Below are positions 1-8,415 of a DNA stretch of 64,000 nt, in pieces. How positions within the stretch are numbered: position 1 is the stretch's first letter; each line of letters starts with the position of its first letter. The stretch is from CAVQUE01 sp046290435 (GTDB lineage Bacteria > Actinomycetota > Acidimicrobiia > Acidimicrobiales > UBA8592). A program made the translations under genes and the position numbers. The DNA lies in contig JBKAGO010000034.1 of the NCBI GenBank assembly GCA_046290435.1, forward strand, positions 160,249 to 224,248, given 5' to 3'. Below the pieces are notes generated by a model. That model was not told where the DNA came from, ran no database searches, and worked only from the letters and a program-made list of their open reading frames with translations.

Positions 1-1047
1 CACCGCCGAAACGAGGTAGATCACCGCGATGCCGGCGGCGACGCCGAGCGCGCCCCCGAGGATCCCGACGAACAAGGCCTCCAGTACGAACTGCAGGGCG
101 ATGGTCGCCTTGGTGTGACCGAGTGCCCGTCGGATGCCGATCTCGCCCGATCGTTGGATGACCGAGATCGACATCACGTTCGCGATGCCGACGCCGCCGA
201 CCAGCAACGCCAGGCCTCCCATCAGGAACAACACGTTGCGCAGCGTCGTGTCGACCTCGCCCTGAGCCTCCAGCAGATCCGACGGCACCACCACCGCCAC
301 GCCCTCCGACCCGCCCAGGTTGATCGCCACCGGCAGGGCATCGGCGGTGCTGTCGACTGCTCCCTCGCTGGCTCGGATGAACAGCCGGGTGGGCGCCGGG
401 TCGATGGCGAAGTCGTCCTCGGCGGCCGCCTTGGGGATGATCACCGCGCTGTCGAGATCGGGGACGAGCGCAGCGCTGCGGAGCACGCCGACGACGGCAT
501 AGGCCACGCCGTCGACGCTGACCGTCCGTTCCTCGCCGGGCAGATACTGGTAGTCATCCGCGAGGTCCTCGCCGAGCACTGCGACCCGGAAACCGTTGGC
601 CTCGTCGGCGGCGCTCAGGAACCGCCCGTGGCGCATGTCGGTGTCGATGACCTCGAGCAGGTCGAGATCTGCGGTCAGCAGCGGGACGGGCACCGTCTGG
701 AAGAAGTCGCGGCCGCCCTCTGACGGGGCGACGGTGATGCCGGCGATCTCGGTGATGCCCGAGACCCGCTCGACCGTCGTCACGTTCCGGGCCCGGTCGA
801 CCGCATCGTCGGGCAGCGTTGGTGCCTCACCGGTGCCGAAGGTGCCGTCGGCGTTGGCGACGATCAGGTTCGTGCCGAGCTGCTCGAGGGTCTCGCGGAC
901 GTTGCCCTTCGCGCTCTCGTTCAAGCCGACGGCCGCGACGATGCCGGCGGCGCCGAGCACCGGACCGAGCATGATCAGCAGCGTTCGCACCTTGCGCGCA
1001 GACAGCCCGCCGATCGACACCCCCAGCAGCTCGCGGAACCAGCTCAT
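1..1047 (-). CDS. MacB/FtsX-type ABC transporter permease (partial, 3' end missing)
   Basis: This is the inner-membrane permease of a MacAB-like tripartite system. The 349 codons in the window are open without a stop and run off the left edge, so the last membrane helix is missing. An N-terminal membrane segment lies near residues 18-40 (VRTLLIMLGPVLGAAG). A large extracytoplasmic MacB_PCD-like domain follows. Near residue 275 the FtsX core begins (FLMGGLALLVGGVGIANVM, then RSGEIGIRRALG), a hallmark of MacB-family permeases. The ATG at 1047 overlaps the stop of the upstream ATPase gene by 4 bp (ATGA), so translation is probably coupled. Substrate is not predictable; family members export lipoproteins, peptides, toxins or antibiotics. 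Confidence 0.9.
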   Translation of the reverse strand, partial: MSWFRELLGVSIGGLSARKVRTLLIMLGPVLGAAGIVAAVGLNESAKGNVRETLEQLGTNLIVANADGTFGTGEAPTLPDDAVDRARNVTTVERVSGITEIAGITVAPSEGGRDFFQTVPVPLLTADLDLLEVIDTDMRHGRFLSAADEANGFRVAVLGEDLADDYQYLPGEERTVSVDGVAYAVVGVLRSAALVPDLDSAVIIPKAAAEDDFAIDPAPTRLFIRASEGAVDSTADALPVAINLGGSEGVAVVVPSDLLEAQGEVDTTLRNVLFLMGGLALLVGGVGIANVMSISVIQRSGEIGIRRALGHTKATIALQFVLEALFVGILGGALGVAAGIAVIYLVSAV

Positions 1048-1820
1048 GGCTCGCTGCGATCGGGACCGGCGAAGTGGCTGCCGAGCGCCGCAGTGCGCTC
1101 GCCGGCGAGCTCGTCGGCGACGATCCGGCCGTCGCGCATCGAGATCACCCGCTCCATCCGCTCGGCGATCTCGAGGTCGTGGGTGACGATGACCACGGCG
1201 CGCTCGGGGGAGCGGAGCCCCTCGAAGATCTCCATGACCATCTCGGCGTTGCGGGTGTCGAGCGCGCCCGTGGGTTCGTCGGCCAGGACCATCATGGGGT
1301 CGGTGACCAACGCCCGGGCCAACGCGACGCGCTGTTGCTCGCCGCCGGACAGCTGCACGGGGCGATGGTCGTGGCGAGGCCCGAGCCCGACCTGCTCGAG
1401 CGCAGCCAGGGCCCGGTCGTGGCGCTCCCGTTTCGAGAGGTTCCGGTACAGCAGCGCCGTGGCGACGTTGCCCAGGGCATCGAGGTGCGGGATGAGGTGG
1501 AACTGCTGGAACACGAAGCCGATCACGTCGCCCCGCAGCTTCGATCGCTCGGCGTCGTCGAGGTCGGTGACCTCGTGGCCGGTGACCTGGATCGAGCCGG
1601 TGGTCGGGAGGTCGAGACAGCCCAGCAGGCCGAGCAGGGTGGACTTGCCCGAGCCCGACGGACCGATGATGGCCATGTGGTCGCCGCGGCGGATGTCGAG
1701 TGACACACCGTCGAGCGCCCGCACCTCGACGGGCTCGCGCCCGTAGACCCGGGCCACGTCGGTCAGGCGGAACACGAGCTCGCCGCCGGGGACCGGGCTG
1801 GATGGCTGTGCTCGGGCCAC
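1044..1820 (-). CDS. MacB/LolD-type ABC transporter ATPase
   Basis: This 258-residue cytoplasmic ATPase energises the adjacent permease. Walker A is GPSGSGKSTLLGLLGCLD near residue 53, the Q-loop is GFVFQQFHLIPHL, the signature is LSGGEQQRVALARAL and Walker B is MVLADEPTGALD, followed by the switch histidine (VIVTHDLEIAERM). The LADEPTGALD form is typical of the MacB/LolD/FtsE subgroup. The first 15 residues are a non-conserved extension. The gene sits 5 bp after the adaptor gene and overlaps the permease start by 4 bp, so the lipoprotein, adaptor, ATPase and permease genes read as one operon. Confidence 0.95.
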   Translation of the reverse strand: MARAQPSSPVPGGELVFRLTDVARVYGREPVEVRALDGVSLDIRRGDHMAIIGPSGSGKSTLLGLLGCLDLPTTGSIQVTGHEVTDLDDAERSKLRGDVIGFVFQQFHLIPHLDALGNVATALLYRNLSKRERHDRALAALEQVGLGPRHDHRPVQLSGGEQQRVALARALVTDPMMVLADEPTGALDTRNAEMVMEIFEGLRSPERAVVIVTHDLEIAERMERVISMRDGRIVADELAGERTAALGSHFAGPDRSEP

Positions 1821-1825
1821 GCCGA

Positions 1826-4099
1826 TCAGGTCTCGACCAGGACCAGCTCGTCGCCGTCGAGGCCGGATTCGATCTCGACGAACGCCCCCTCGGACAGACC
1901 GACCTGGACCTCGACCTGGCGGGTGGTCCCGTCGTCGAGGACGACGCGCACGACGTCGTTGCCTGCGCCGTCCTGGAGCACCGAGGCGACCGGCACGGTG
2001 ATGACATCGCGTCGCTGATCGAGGGTGACGTCGATGTTGACCGATGCGCCATCGACGGCCTCGAGGTCGGTCACCGTCTCCACCACTCCTTCGTAGGTCT
2101 CGGCCCCGGTGGCGGCGTCGACGGTCGCGGTCTCGTCGATGCTCGCGATGAACCCGGCGACGGCCTCCTGGTCGCTGGCCTGCAGTTCCACCGTGACGGC
2201 GAGGTTGGGCTCGAGGCGGCCCCGATCGGTGGGATTCAGCAGCATCGTGATGGAGAAGTCGGGTTCGGTGAGGGTGAGTACCTGTTGGCCCAGCAGGATG
2301 AACTCGCCCTCGTCGACCGACACGGTGCCGATGCGCGCCGGCCAGTCGGCCACCACCATGTCGCCGGGCCGGAAGACGACATCGTCGTCGATGGTGACGA
2401 TCTCGACGGTCACCGATCGCTGTCCTGCGGGCAGGATGACCGTGCCGGCGAGTTCCTCGTAGTCTCGCCCGGGAGTCGCGCTGCCGCCGACTGCGTAGTT
2501 GATCGAGGTGTCGACGATGGGTGCCTGATCGGCGACCACGGTGAAGCTCGTGCGCTCGCCTTCACCCACGCGGCCACCGCCCCGAAGGACGATCTCGGGC
2601 AGGTCGTCGGACAGCAGCGTCGTCGACGCGCTCGAGCGGGCCCCGACGTCGTAGCGGCGGCGCGGCACCAGCGATACCACGAGGGTCTCGTCGGTCTCCA
2701 CCAGCAGATCGTCGAGGGTCTGGATGGTGAGGTTCACGGTGGTGGCACCCGCGGGCAGGACGACGTCGCGGGGGACCGTGTTGTAGTCGCTGCCGGCCGA
2801 GGCGGTGCCGCCGACGGCCACGATGACGGTGCGATCGGTGTTGCTGGCCCGATCGGCCTCGATGGTGAACGTGAGCTGACCGCCCTCGTTCACGGTCCCC
2901 TGGGCTGCGATGATCTCGAGCCGAGGACGTTCGTCGTCGGGGCCGACGATGGTGAGTGTCGCCTCCTTGCGGGGTCCGACGGCGTAGTTCTCGCCCTCGT
3001 TGGCGATGATCGGTGTGCCGACGGTGATCGTCAGCGTTTCGCGCCGTTCGATGTCCTCGTCGGCGAAGGTGCGCACAACGAGATCGACGCTGGTCCGCCC
3101 GGCGGGGAACAGGATCGTCCCGTTGAGGACGTCGGCATAGTCGTCGCCGGCGGTGGCGTCGCCGCCCACGGTGTAGTCGACGATGGTGTCGGTGGGCATC
3201 GCGATGTCGCTGGTGAAGGTGAAGGTCGCCTCCTCGCCCTCGCTGACGCGACCGGGAGTGACCGTGACCTCGATGACCGGCCGGACGACGGGCTCGGGCG
3301 CTGCGGGCTGCGCGAACGCAGCGAGAACGACGTCGCCGTCGACGGCGTCGGTCGAGACGGCGCCGGTCGACGGTGGCGGCAGTGCGCCCTCGTCGTCACC
3401 GTTGTCAGCGTCGTCGCCGGTGCCGTCGCCGCTGTCGGGTCGGCCACCCGAGCCGTCGGCGCCCGCCGAACCGGCCTCGTCGCGTCGGCTGTCGCCTCGG
3501 CGAGGCGGAACGGTGGGGCCCAGCCGGACCGAGACGGCGTTGCGGGCCCCGACGGCGTAGCCCGCAGGGTTCGACTGCAGCGCGATGGTGACGTTCTCGT
3601 CGGGCTCGGGGGTGGCCCCGCCGTAGCCCCGGTCGCGCTGCCACTGGGCGAGCCCGGCGCGGGTCTCCTCGGTGAACAACTCGTCGACCAGGCCGACCTG
3701 GTAGCCCTGGTCGACCAGGATGCGTTCGAGCTGCGCGACGTCGGGCCCCTGCGAGCCGACGTCGAGCTGGCGGAAGAAGGAGAACTCGCCGTCGACCGCC
3801 ACGGCGGCCCTGCCGTCGAGCGCGAAGATGACATCGCCGGACTCGATGGTGTCGCCGTCATCGACGAGCACCGACGACACCTGTCCCTCGATGGGCGAGG
3901 TGATCCGGATGAGCTCGTCGCGCCGGACCACGCCGCGCACGGTGATCTCCTCGCTCAGGTCGCGGCGTTCGACGCCGGCGATGACGAACGTCGGGCCGTC
4001 CTCGTCGTCGCCGCCCCCGGAACTGGGCCACACGATCACCAGCACGACGACCGCCGCGACCACGACTGCGGCGATCGCTGCCAGCTTGCGTCCCGACAT
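1826..4099 (-). CDS. Membrane-fusion (HlyD/MacA-like) adaptor with inserted Calx-beta domains
   Basis: A 757-residue periplasmic-adaptor-like protein with an N-terminal membrane anchor (residues 5-24). A biotinyl-lipoyl-like half (SPIEGQVSSVLVDDGDTI, about 65-97) precedes a peptidoglycan-binding_1-like module (about 113-165, QWQRDRGY). Residues about 276-572 hold Calx-beta repeats, recognisable by VSEGEEATFTF, VNEGGQLTFTI and VGEGERTSFTV, each followed by a V/G-GGxAxxGxDY turn and an LPAG strand. The second lipoyl/beta-barrel half resumes at about 573 (VVFRPGDMVVADWPARIGTV) and runs to the C terminus. Actinobacterial adaptors with a peptidoglycan-binding module are known; the roughly 400-residue insertion between that module and the second half is what makes this one long. 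Residues 168-194 look like the detached tail of a Calx-beta domain. The gene lies in the operon with the ATPase and permease. Confidence 0.88.
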   Translation of the reverse strand: MSGRKLAAIAAVVVAAVVVLVIVWPSSGGGDDEDGPTFVIAGVERRDLSEEITVRGVVRRDELIRITSPIEGQVSSVLVDDGDTIESGDVIFALDGRAAVAVDGEFSFFRQLDVGSQGPDVAQLERILVDQGYQVGLVDELFTEETRAGLAQWQRDRGYGGATPEPDENVTIALQSNPAGYAVGARNAVSVRLGPTVPPRRGDSRRDEAGSAGADGSGGRPDSGDGTGDDADNGDDEGALPPPSTGAVSTDAVDGDVVLAAFAQPAAPEPVVRPVIEVTVTPGRVSEGEEATFTFTSDIAMPTDTIVDYTVGGDATAGDDYADVLNGTILFPAGRTSVDLVVRTFADEDIERRETLTITVGTPIIANEGENYAVGPRKEATLTIVGPDDERPRLEIIAAQGTVNEGGQLTFTIEADRASNTDRTVIVAVGGTASAGSDYNTVPRDVVLPAGATTVNLTIQTLDDLLVETDETLVVSLVPRRRYDVGARSSASTTLLSDDLPEIVLRGGGRVGEGERTSFTVVADQAPIVDTSINYAVGGSATPGRDYEELAGTVILPAGQRSVTVEIVTIDDDVVFRPGDMVVADWPARIGTVSVDEGEFILLGQQVLTLTEPDFSITMLLNPTDRGRLEPNLAVTVELQASDQEAVAGFIASIDETATVDAATGAETYEGVVETVTDLEAVDGASVNIDVTLDQRRDVITVPVASVLQDGAGNDVVRVVLDDGTTRQVEVQVGLSEGAFVEIESGLDGDELVLVET

Positions 4100-4108
4100 C
4101 GCGGCGCG

Positions 4109-4858
4109 TCAGCCTCCGTCGGCGGTGGAGTCCGCCACGAACTGCTCGGCTTCGGTGCGGCATCGGTCGATGTCGCCGGCATCGAAGTCGGCGAGACCCC
4201 CACCGTCGGGTGGCGTCAGCCCGAAGTCGCCGCCGTCGCCGGCGAAGGTCAGCGCACCCCGCTCGTCGGGGACGAGCTCGCCGACCTCCCATCCGAGGCC
4301 GATCATGCAGTCGCGAAACGCCGGCAGGCCCAGGTTGTTCAGCTCGATCTCCTCCGGTGTCAGCTCGGACTGTGCGCTGGCGAAGCCCTCGGCCGCGGCG
4401 AGGATGTCGCTCTCGGCCGCGCACGCGCCCAGTGCTGCGAGGTACGCGTCGTCGAAGTCCTCGGGCCCGCCGTCTCCGAAGCCGGGTGCGCCGATGAACT
4501 CGAAGCCGTCGTCGGCCAGGCACGTGTTGAACTGCGTGAGGGAGTTGAGCAGGCCGTCGAGCTCGTCCTCGTCGGCCTCCGCGACCTCGATGCCGTCGCC
4601 GTCGTCGGTGGATCCGCCGTCGCCGCCGGACAGCGTGTCGGGATCGGCTTCGTCGATGGTGAGCTCGTCGGGCTGGTCGGTCTCGTCGAGGCTTTCGCGC
4701 GCGGCGGCCACCGCATCGGGATCGATGACGACCTGATCGCCCTGCACGCCGGCGGTGCTGCCGTCGCCGCCGCCACCGCCGCCGCACGCCGCCGAGAGCA
4801 GGACGACGATGCCCACGATGGCGACCATGATGGCGTGCCGTCTCGCCCTTCGACCCAC
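4109..4858 (-). CDS. Secreted lipoprotein, unknown function
   Basis: A 249-residue protein with a lipoprotein signal peptide: basic start, hydrophobic stretch, then lipobox LLSAAC followed by a glycine run. The GTG start at 4858 is preceded by a good ribosome-binding site (GGGAGGGG on the minus strand). The mature part has an acidic low-complexity linker and then four spaced cysteines (NTCLADDGFEF, ALGACAAES, FRDCMIGLGWEV, DRCRTEAEQ), suggesting two disulfides. I do not recognise a named family. It is the first gene of the MacAB-like operon, 9 bp before the adaptor gene, so it may be an extracytoplasmic accessory of that exporter (inference). Confidence 0.82.
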   Translation of the reverse strand: MGRRARRHAIMVAIVGIVVLLSAACGGGGGGDGSTAGVQGDQVVIDPDAVAAARESLDETDQPDELTIDEADPDTLSGGDGGSTDDGDGIEVAEADEDELDGLLNSLTQFNTCLADDGFEFIGAPGFGDGGPEDFDDAYLAALGACAAESDILAAAEGFASAQSELTPEEIELNNLGLPAFRDCMIGLGWEVGELVPDERGALTFAGDGGDFGLTPPDGGGLADFDAGDIDRCRTEAEQFVADSTADGG

Positions 4859-4932
4859 GCTCGACCCCTCCCGGAAACGTATTGAGCGGCGACGTTAGTC
4901 CGAGGGGCGCTCGGCCGTCGCACCGGCGCCCA

Positions 4933-6162
4933 TCACGGAGTCGGATCGCCGGCCATCGCCATGGCGGCGTGCATGGCCACACCGGCTGCCATGGCGTCTT
5001 CGTTCAGGCGCATCCGGTTCGAGTGGATGGGCGCGGCCGTCAGCGAATCGTCGACGTCGGCAGGGCAGACGCCCAGGAACGCCATCGCGCCGGGTACGCC
5101 GGCCAGGACGTAGCTGAAGTCCTCGGCGCCCATCACCGGGGTGGGGATGTCGACATAGCCGCGGTCGCCCAGGACCTGACGGGCCACCGCTGCGGTCAGC
5201 GCCGACTGCCCGGGGTGGTTGACGGTGACGGGATACCCGCGGTCGATGTCGACCGAACACGTGCAGGAATGGGCGGCGGCGATGCCGGTGGCGACCCGAT
5301 GGATCCCGTCGTGGATGGTCGACCGGCTGGCCTCGTCGAGGGCGCGCACCGTTCCCTCGATGGTTGCGGTCTCGGGGATGACGTTGGTGGTGGTGCCCGC
5401 CTCGATGCGCGCCACGGTGAGCAGCCCGGGCCGGTTGACGTCGAGGTCGCGGGTGATCATGGTCTGGAGCCCGCCGACGATCGAACACGCTGCCGGGATG
5501 GGATCGGTGCAGAAGTGTGGGCTCGACGCATGCCCACCGCGGCCGACGACGTCGACCCGGAAGGTGTCGGCGCTGGCCATGAGTGGTCCCGGGCGGGTGG
5601 CCAGCATCCCGGCGGGGATGTTGGGTGTGATGTGGATGGCGAAGGCACGGTCGACGCCGTCGAGGACACCCTCGTCGATCATGTAGCGCGCCCCGTGGAA
5701 TCCCTCCTCGCCCGGCTGGAACATGAACCGGACCGAGCCCCGCAGCTCGCCGCGGTGCTCGCTGAGGATCCGGGCGGCTCCGACGAGCATCGCGGTGTGC
5801 GCGTCGTGCCCACAGGCGTGGGCGGCGCCGTCGTTGGCGGAGCGGAATGGCTCGTCGGTGTCCTCGTGCATCGGCAGCGCATCCATGTCTGCGCGGAGCA
5901 GGACCCGGGGGCCGGGCCGGCCGGTGTCGAGATCGGCGACGATCGAGGTGGTCGTCTCGCCCAGCGAGATGTCGAGACCGAGTCCGTCGAGGGCGTCGAG
6001 GACCCGCTGCTGGGTGCGGGGCAGCGTCAGACCGAGCTCGGGGTCGGCGTGGATGGCTCGCCGCAGTTCGACGACCGCGTCGTCGTGCGCCCGTGCCGCA
6101 GCGTGCAGCTCCGCGGCGAGGTCGGGTGCGAGGGCGGTCGAGGGGCCGGGTGACGTCGTCAT
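4933..6162 (-). CDS. M20-family amidohydrolase (hippurate/N-acyl amino acid hydrolase type)
   Basis: This 409-residue cytoplasmic metallo-amidohydrolase probably cleaves N-acyl or N-carbamoyl amino acids. It shows the di-metal motifs of the family: RADMDALPMHE, HACGHDAHTAMLVGAARIL (metal-binding His/Asp), QPGEEGFHGARYMI (catalytic and metal-binding Glu) and, near the C terminus, PVMGAEDFSYVL. Length is normal for the IAA/hippurate hydrolase branch. The ATG at 6162 follows a CAGGCT hexamer by 6 nt on the minus strand, fitting a leaderless transcript. It is transcribed away from the P450 gene, with 120 bp between the two starts. Confidence 0.93.
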   Translation of the reverse strand: MTTSPGPSTALAPDLAAELHAAARAHDDAVVELRRAIHADPELGLTLPRTQQRVLDALDGLGLDISLGETTTSIVADLDTGRPGPRVLLRADMDALPMHEDTDEPFRSANDGAAHACGHDAHTAMLVGAARILSEHRGELRGSVRFMFQPGEEGFHGARYMIDEGVLDGVDRAFAIHITPNIPAGMLATRPGPLMASADTFRVDVVGRGGHASSPHFCTDPIPAACSIVGGLQTMITRDLDVNRPGLLTVARIEAGTTTNVIPETATIEGTVRALDEASRSTIHDGIHRVATGIAAAHSCTCSVDIDRGYPVTVNHPGQSALTAAVARQVLGDRGYVDIPTPVMGAEDFSYVLAGVPGAMAFLGVCPADVDDSLTAAPIHSNRMRLNEDAMAAGVAMHAAMAMAGDPTP

Positions 6163-6282
6163 CCGGTGAGCCTGTCGCACCGGGGGCGGTGCTGTCGAGC
6201 GATTCGTCGACGTCCGGCCCTCGAAAGCGGCGGGGTCTACACTCGACGAACCGACGATGGGACCGCGACCAAGGGGGGACGC

Positions 6283-7485
6283 ATGACCGCCACGGAACCC
6301 GTGCACGACTGGGCCGAGGACTTCGAGATCTTCGATGCCGCCTTCGTCGCCGATCCCTATCCGATCTGGCAGGACCTGCGGGACCAGGGCTGCCCGTTCG
6401 CCCGGACCGAGCGACGCCAGGTCACCTACATGCCGACGACCTACGAGGGCGTGCGCCAGATCGCCGCCGATGTCGATACCTGGTCGTCGGAGTCGGTGAC
6501 CGTCACGCCGGTGCCGCCATCCCACGATGCCGCCGGGAACCGCATGCGGTCGATCATCACCTCGGACCAGCCCGAGCACACGCCCGAGCGGCGCCTCATG
6601 CTGCCGTTCTTCGCTCCCAAGGCGGTCGAGAAGTATCGCAGCCACACCGAGGAGCTCTGCCGCAGCCTCATCGCCGGCTTCGTCGACGACGGCCGCGCCG
6701 ACCTCGCCGAGCAGTACGCCCGGCAGATCCCGCCGCGCATCATCGCTGCGATCCTCGGCATCGACCCCGAACGTGCCGACGACTTCACGACCTGGGTGCA
6801 GGGCGTGCTCGAGTTGGGTCTGCAGGATGCCGAGATCCGAGAGCACTACAGCCGGATCATCCGTCAGTTCTTCCTCGACGAGATCGCCGACCGTCAGCAG
6901 CATCCCGGCGACGATCTCATCTCGTTCCTGCTGCAGGCCGACATCGACGGCGAGCCCGTGCCCATGCACGTCATCCGCGGCAACATCAGCCTGATGTTGA
7001 TCGCCGGCATCGACACCACGTGGAGCTCCATCGGCTCTGCGCTGTGGCATCTGGCGTCGCATCCCGACGACCGGCGGCGCCTGGTGGATTGCCCCGAGCT
7101 CATCCCGACGGCCATCGAGGAGTTCCTCCGGGCGTACTCGCCGGTCACCATGGCCCGGGTCGCCACCCGCGACACGATGCTCGGCGATCGCTTCGTCAGC
7201 GCAGGGGAGCGGGTGGTGCTGACCTTCCCGGCGGCCAACCGCGACCCTGCGGTGTTCGAGGATCCCGAGGAGGTCATCATCGATCGGGCCCGCAACCGTC
7301 ACATCGCCTTCGGCTCGGGCATCCACCGTTGCGCCGGGTCGAATCTGGCCCGCATGGAGATGACGGTGGCCGTCACCGAGTTCCTGGCGATGGTGCCCGA
7401 GTTCGAGCTCGAGGATCCCGCCGCGGTCACGTGGGCCGGCGGCCAGGTCCGCGGCCCCCGCAACCTCCCCGTCGTCTTCGGCTGA
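6283..7485 (+). CDS. Cytochrome P450
   Basis: A 400-residue soluble bacterial P450 mono-oxygenase that would need a ferredoxin partner not seen here. The I-helix motif is AGIDTTWSSIG, the K-helix ExxR is in AIEEFLRAYSPV, and the haem loop is AFGSGIHRCAGSNLAR with the axial Cys. A TACACT hexamer at 6238-6243 may be the -10 box, and AAGGGGGG just before the ATG at 6283 is a strong ribosome-binding site. The same A-plus-G-run site precedes the solute-binding protein at 11103. Substrate is unknown. The next gene downstream is an enoyl-CoA hydratase, so a role in degrading an acyl or terpenoid compound is possible. Confidence 0.94.
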   Translation: MTATEPVHDWAEDFEIFDAAFVADPYPIWQDLRDQGCPFARTERRQVTYMPTTYEGVRQIAADVDTWSSESVTVTPVPPSHDAAGNRMRSIITSDQPEHTPERRLMLPFFAPKAVEKYRSHTEELCRSLIAGFVDDGRADLAEQYARQIPPRIIAAILGIDPERADDFTTWVQGVLELGLQDAEIREHYSRIIRQFFLDEIADRQQHPGDDLISFLLQADIDGEPVPMHVIRGNISLMLIAGIDTTWSSIGSALWHLASHPDDRRRLVDCPELIPTAIEEFLRAYSPVTMARVATRDTMLGDRFVSAGERVVLTFPAANRDPAVFEDPEEVIIDRARNRHIAFGSGIHRCAGSNLARMEMTVAVTEFLAMVPEFELEDPAAVTWAGGQVRGPRNLPVVFG

Positions 7486-7487
7486 TC

Positions 7488-7542
7488 CCCGTTCTCGTCG
7501 CGGGCATCCACCGTGACGGTGGAAAATCCCGACGAGAACGGG
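7488..7542. repeat. Nested palindrome, copy 1
   Basis: Outer arms of 13 bp (7488-7500 and 7530-7542) pair perfectly. Inside, after a 6x6 mismatched loop, an 8-bp inner stem (7507-7514 and 7516-7523) surrounds a single G. The element begins 3 bp after the P450 stop. The inner core matches CCACCGTNACGGTGG in copy 2 at 9322-9372, and the outer arms differ from copy 2 by paired changes. It can act as a bidirectional stem-loop terminator but has no T tract. Confidence 0.75.
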
Positions 7543-7554
7543 AAGACTCCAGCG

Positions 7555-8232
7555 GTGGCATCCCTGGAGCGCATTGACGACACCTACGTCCTCGAACTCG
7601 GCGACGGCGAGAACCGGTTCGATCGCACCTCGGTCGACGCGATCGGTGCGGCGCTCGACGAGGTCGAACATGCCGACGGCCCTCGAGCCCTGGTCATCAC
7701 GGGTGAGGGCAAGTTCTTCTCGAACGGCCTCGACCTCGACTACCTGCGGTCGGGAGCCGAGCCTGCGCCGTCGTTCCTGCGCGACGTGATGACGCTGTGG
7801 GCCCGGGTGCTCGCGTTCGCCGTTCCCACGGTCGCGGCGATCAACGGCCACGCGTTCGCGGGCGGCGCGATGTTCGCTCTGGCGGCCGACCGGCGCATCA
7901 TGCGGGTCGACCGGGGCTTCTGGTGCATCAACGAGATCCAGCTCGGCATGGTGCTCGCCCCCGGAATGCGCGAGCTGATCCGGTGCCGGCTCACACCGCA
8001 GACCGCCCACATCGCCATCACCGCCGGTCATCGCTTCGCCGGCCCGGAGGCCATGGCGGCCGGCATCGTCGACCAGACCGCGGACGCCGAGCAGCTCCTC
8101 GACCGCGCCGTCGAGCTCGCGGCGTCGCTCACCTCGACGGCAGGGCCGACGCTGGCAGGTCTCAAGGAGGGCCTCTATTCGGGGCCGCTCGCCGCACTGC
8201 GCTCGGGCGAGGGCCCACCGGCTCCGTCCTGA
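7555..8232 (+). CDS. Enoyl-CoA hydratase/isomerase family protein
   Basis: A crotonase-fold enzyme of about 225 residues. The conserved fold is visible as ITGEGKFFSNGLDLDYL (oxyanion-hole strand), then INGHAFAGGAMFALAADRRIM and FWCINEIQLGM. The usual second catalytic Glu position falls in the NEIQLGM segment. An in-frame GTG at 7513 would extend it by 14 codons, but that GTG lies in the centre of the palindrome at 7488-7542, so I chose the GTG at 7555, where homology to the family begins (VASLERIDDTYVLELG). Paired with the upstream P450 it may serve fatty-acid or terpenoid catabolism. The exact substrate cannot be told. Confidence 0.88.
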   Translation: MASLERIDDTYVLELGDGENRFDRTSVDAIGAALDEVEHADGPRALVITGEGKFFSNGLDLDYLRSGAEPAPSFLRDVMTLWARVLAFAVPTVAAINGHAFAGGAMFALAADRRIMRVDRGFWCINEIQLGMVLAPGMRELIRCRLTPQTAHIAITAGHRFAGPEAMAAGIVDQTADAEQLLDRAVELAASLTSTAGPTLAGLKEGLYSGPLAALRSGEGPPAPS

Positions 8233-8415
8233 ACGCGAACGGGTCGGGCGCTCGAGGCCTCGACGGCGACGAGGGCCGACGAGGCCCGGGAGTCGACGAG
8301 CGCCCCGAGGGCTCGGGCGAGACGAGCGTCCTGGTGACAGCTCGGCGGATTCGGTCCTTGCAGGCGCGTCTGCGAAACCCCGCCCGGATGTGTGTCCGCC
8401 GGTAGCGTCGTCGCC

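Noticed and set aside
1700..4885. A 1061-codon open frame on the plus strand opposite the adaptor and lipoprotein genes
   Set aside because: It is antisense to two genes with clear domains and its composition is typical of high-GC antisense frames (Gly, Asp, Val and Arg rich, no domain).
7513..7554. GTG at 7513 as start of the enoyl-CoA hydratase
   Set aside because: It lies in the inner stem of the palindrome at 7488-7542, and the added residues (VENPDENGKTPA) are encoded by the repeat and are unlike the family.
6163..8031. Upstream extension of the M20 amidohydrolase frame to 8031 (minus)
   Set aside because: The extension would run antisense through the P450 gene and most of the hydratase gene. 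Family homology starts at the ATG at 6162.
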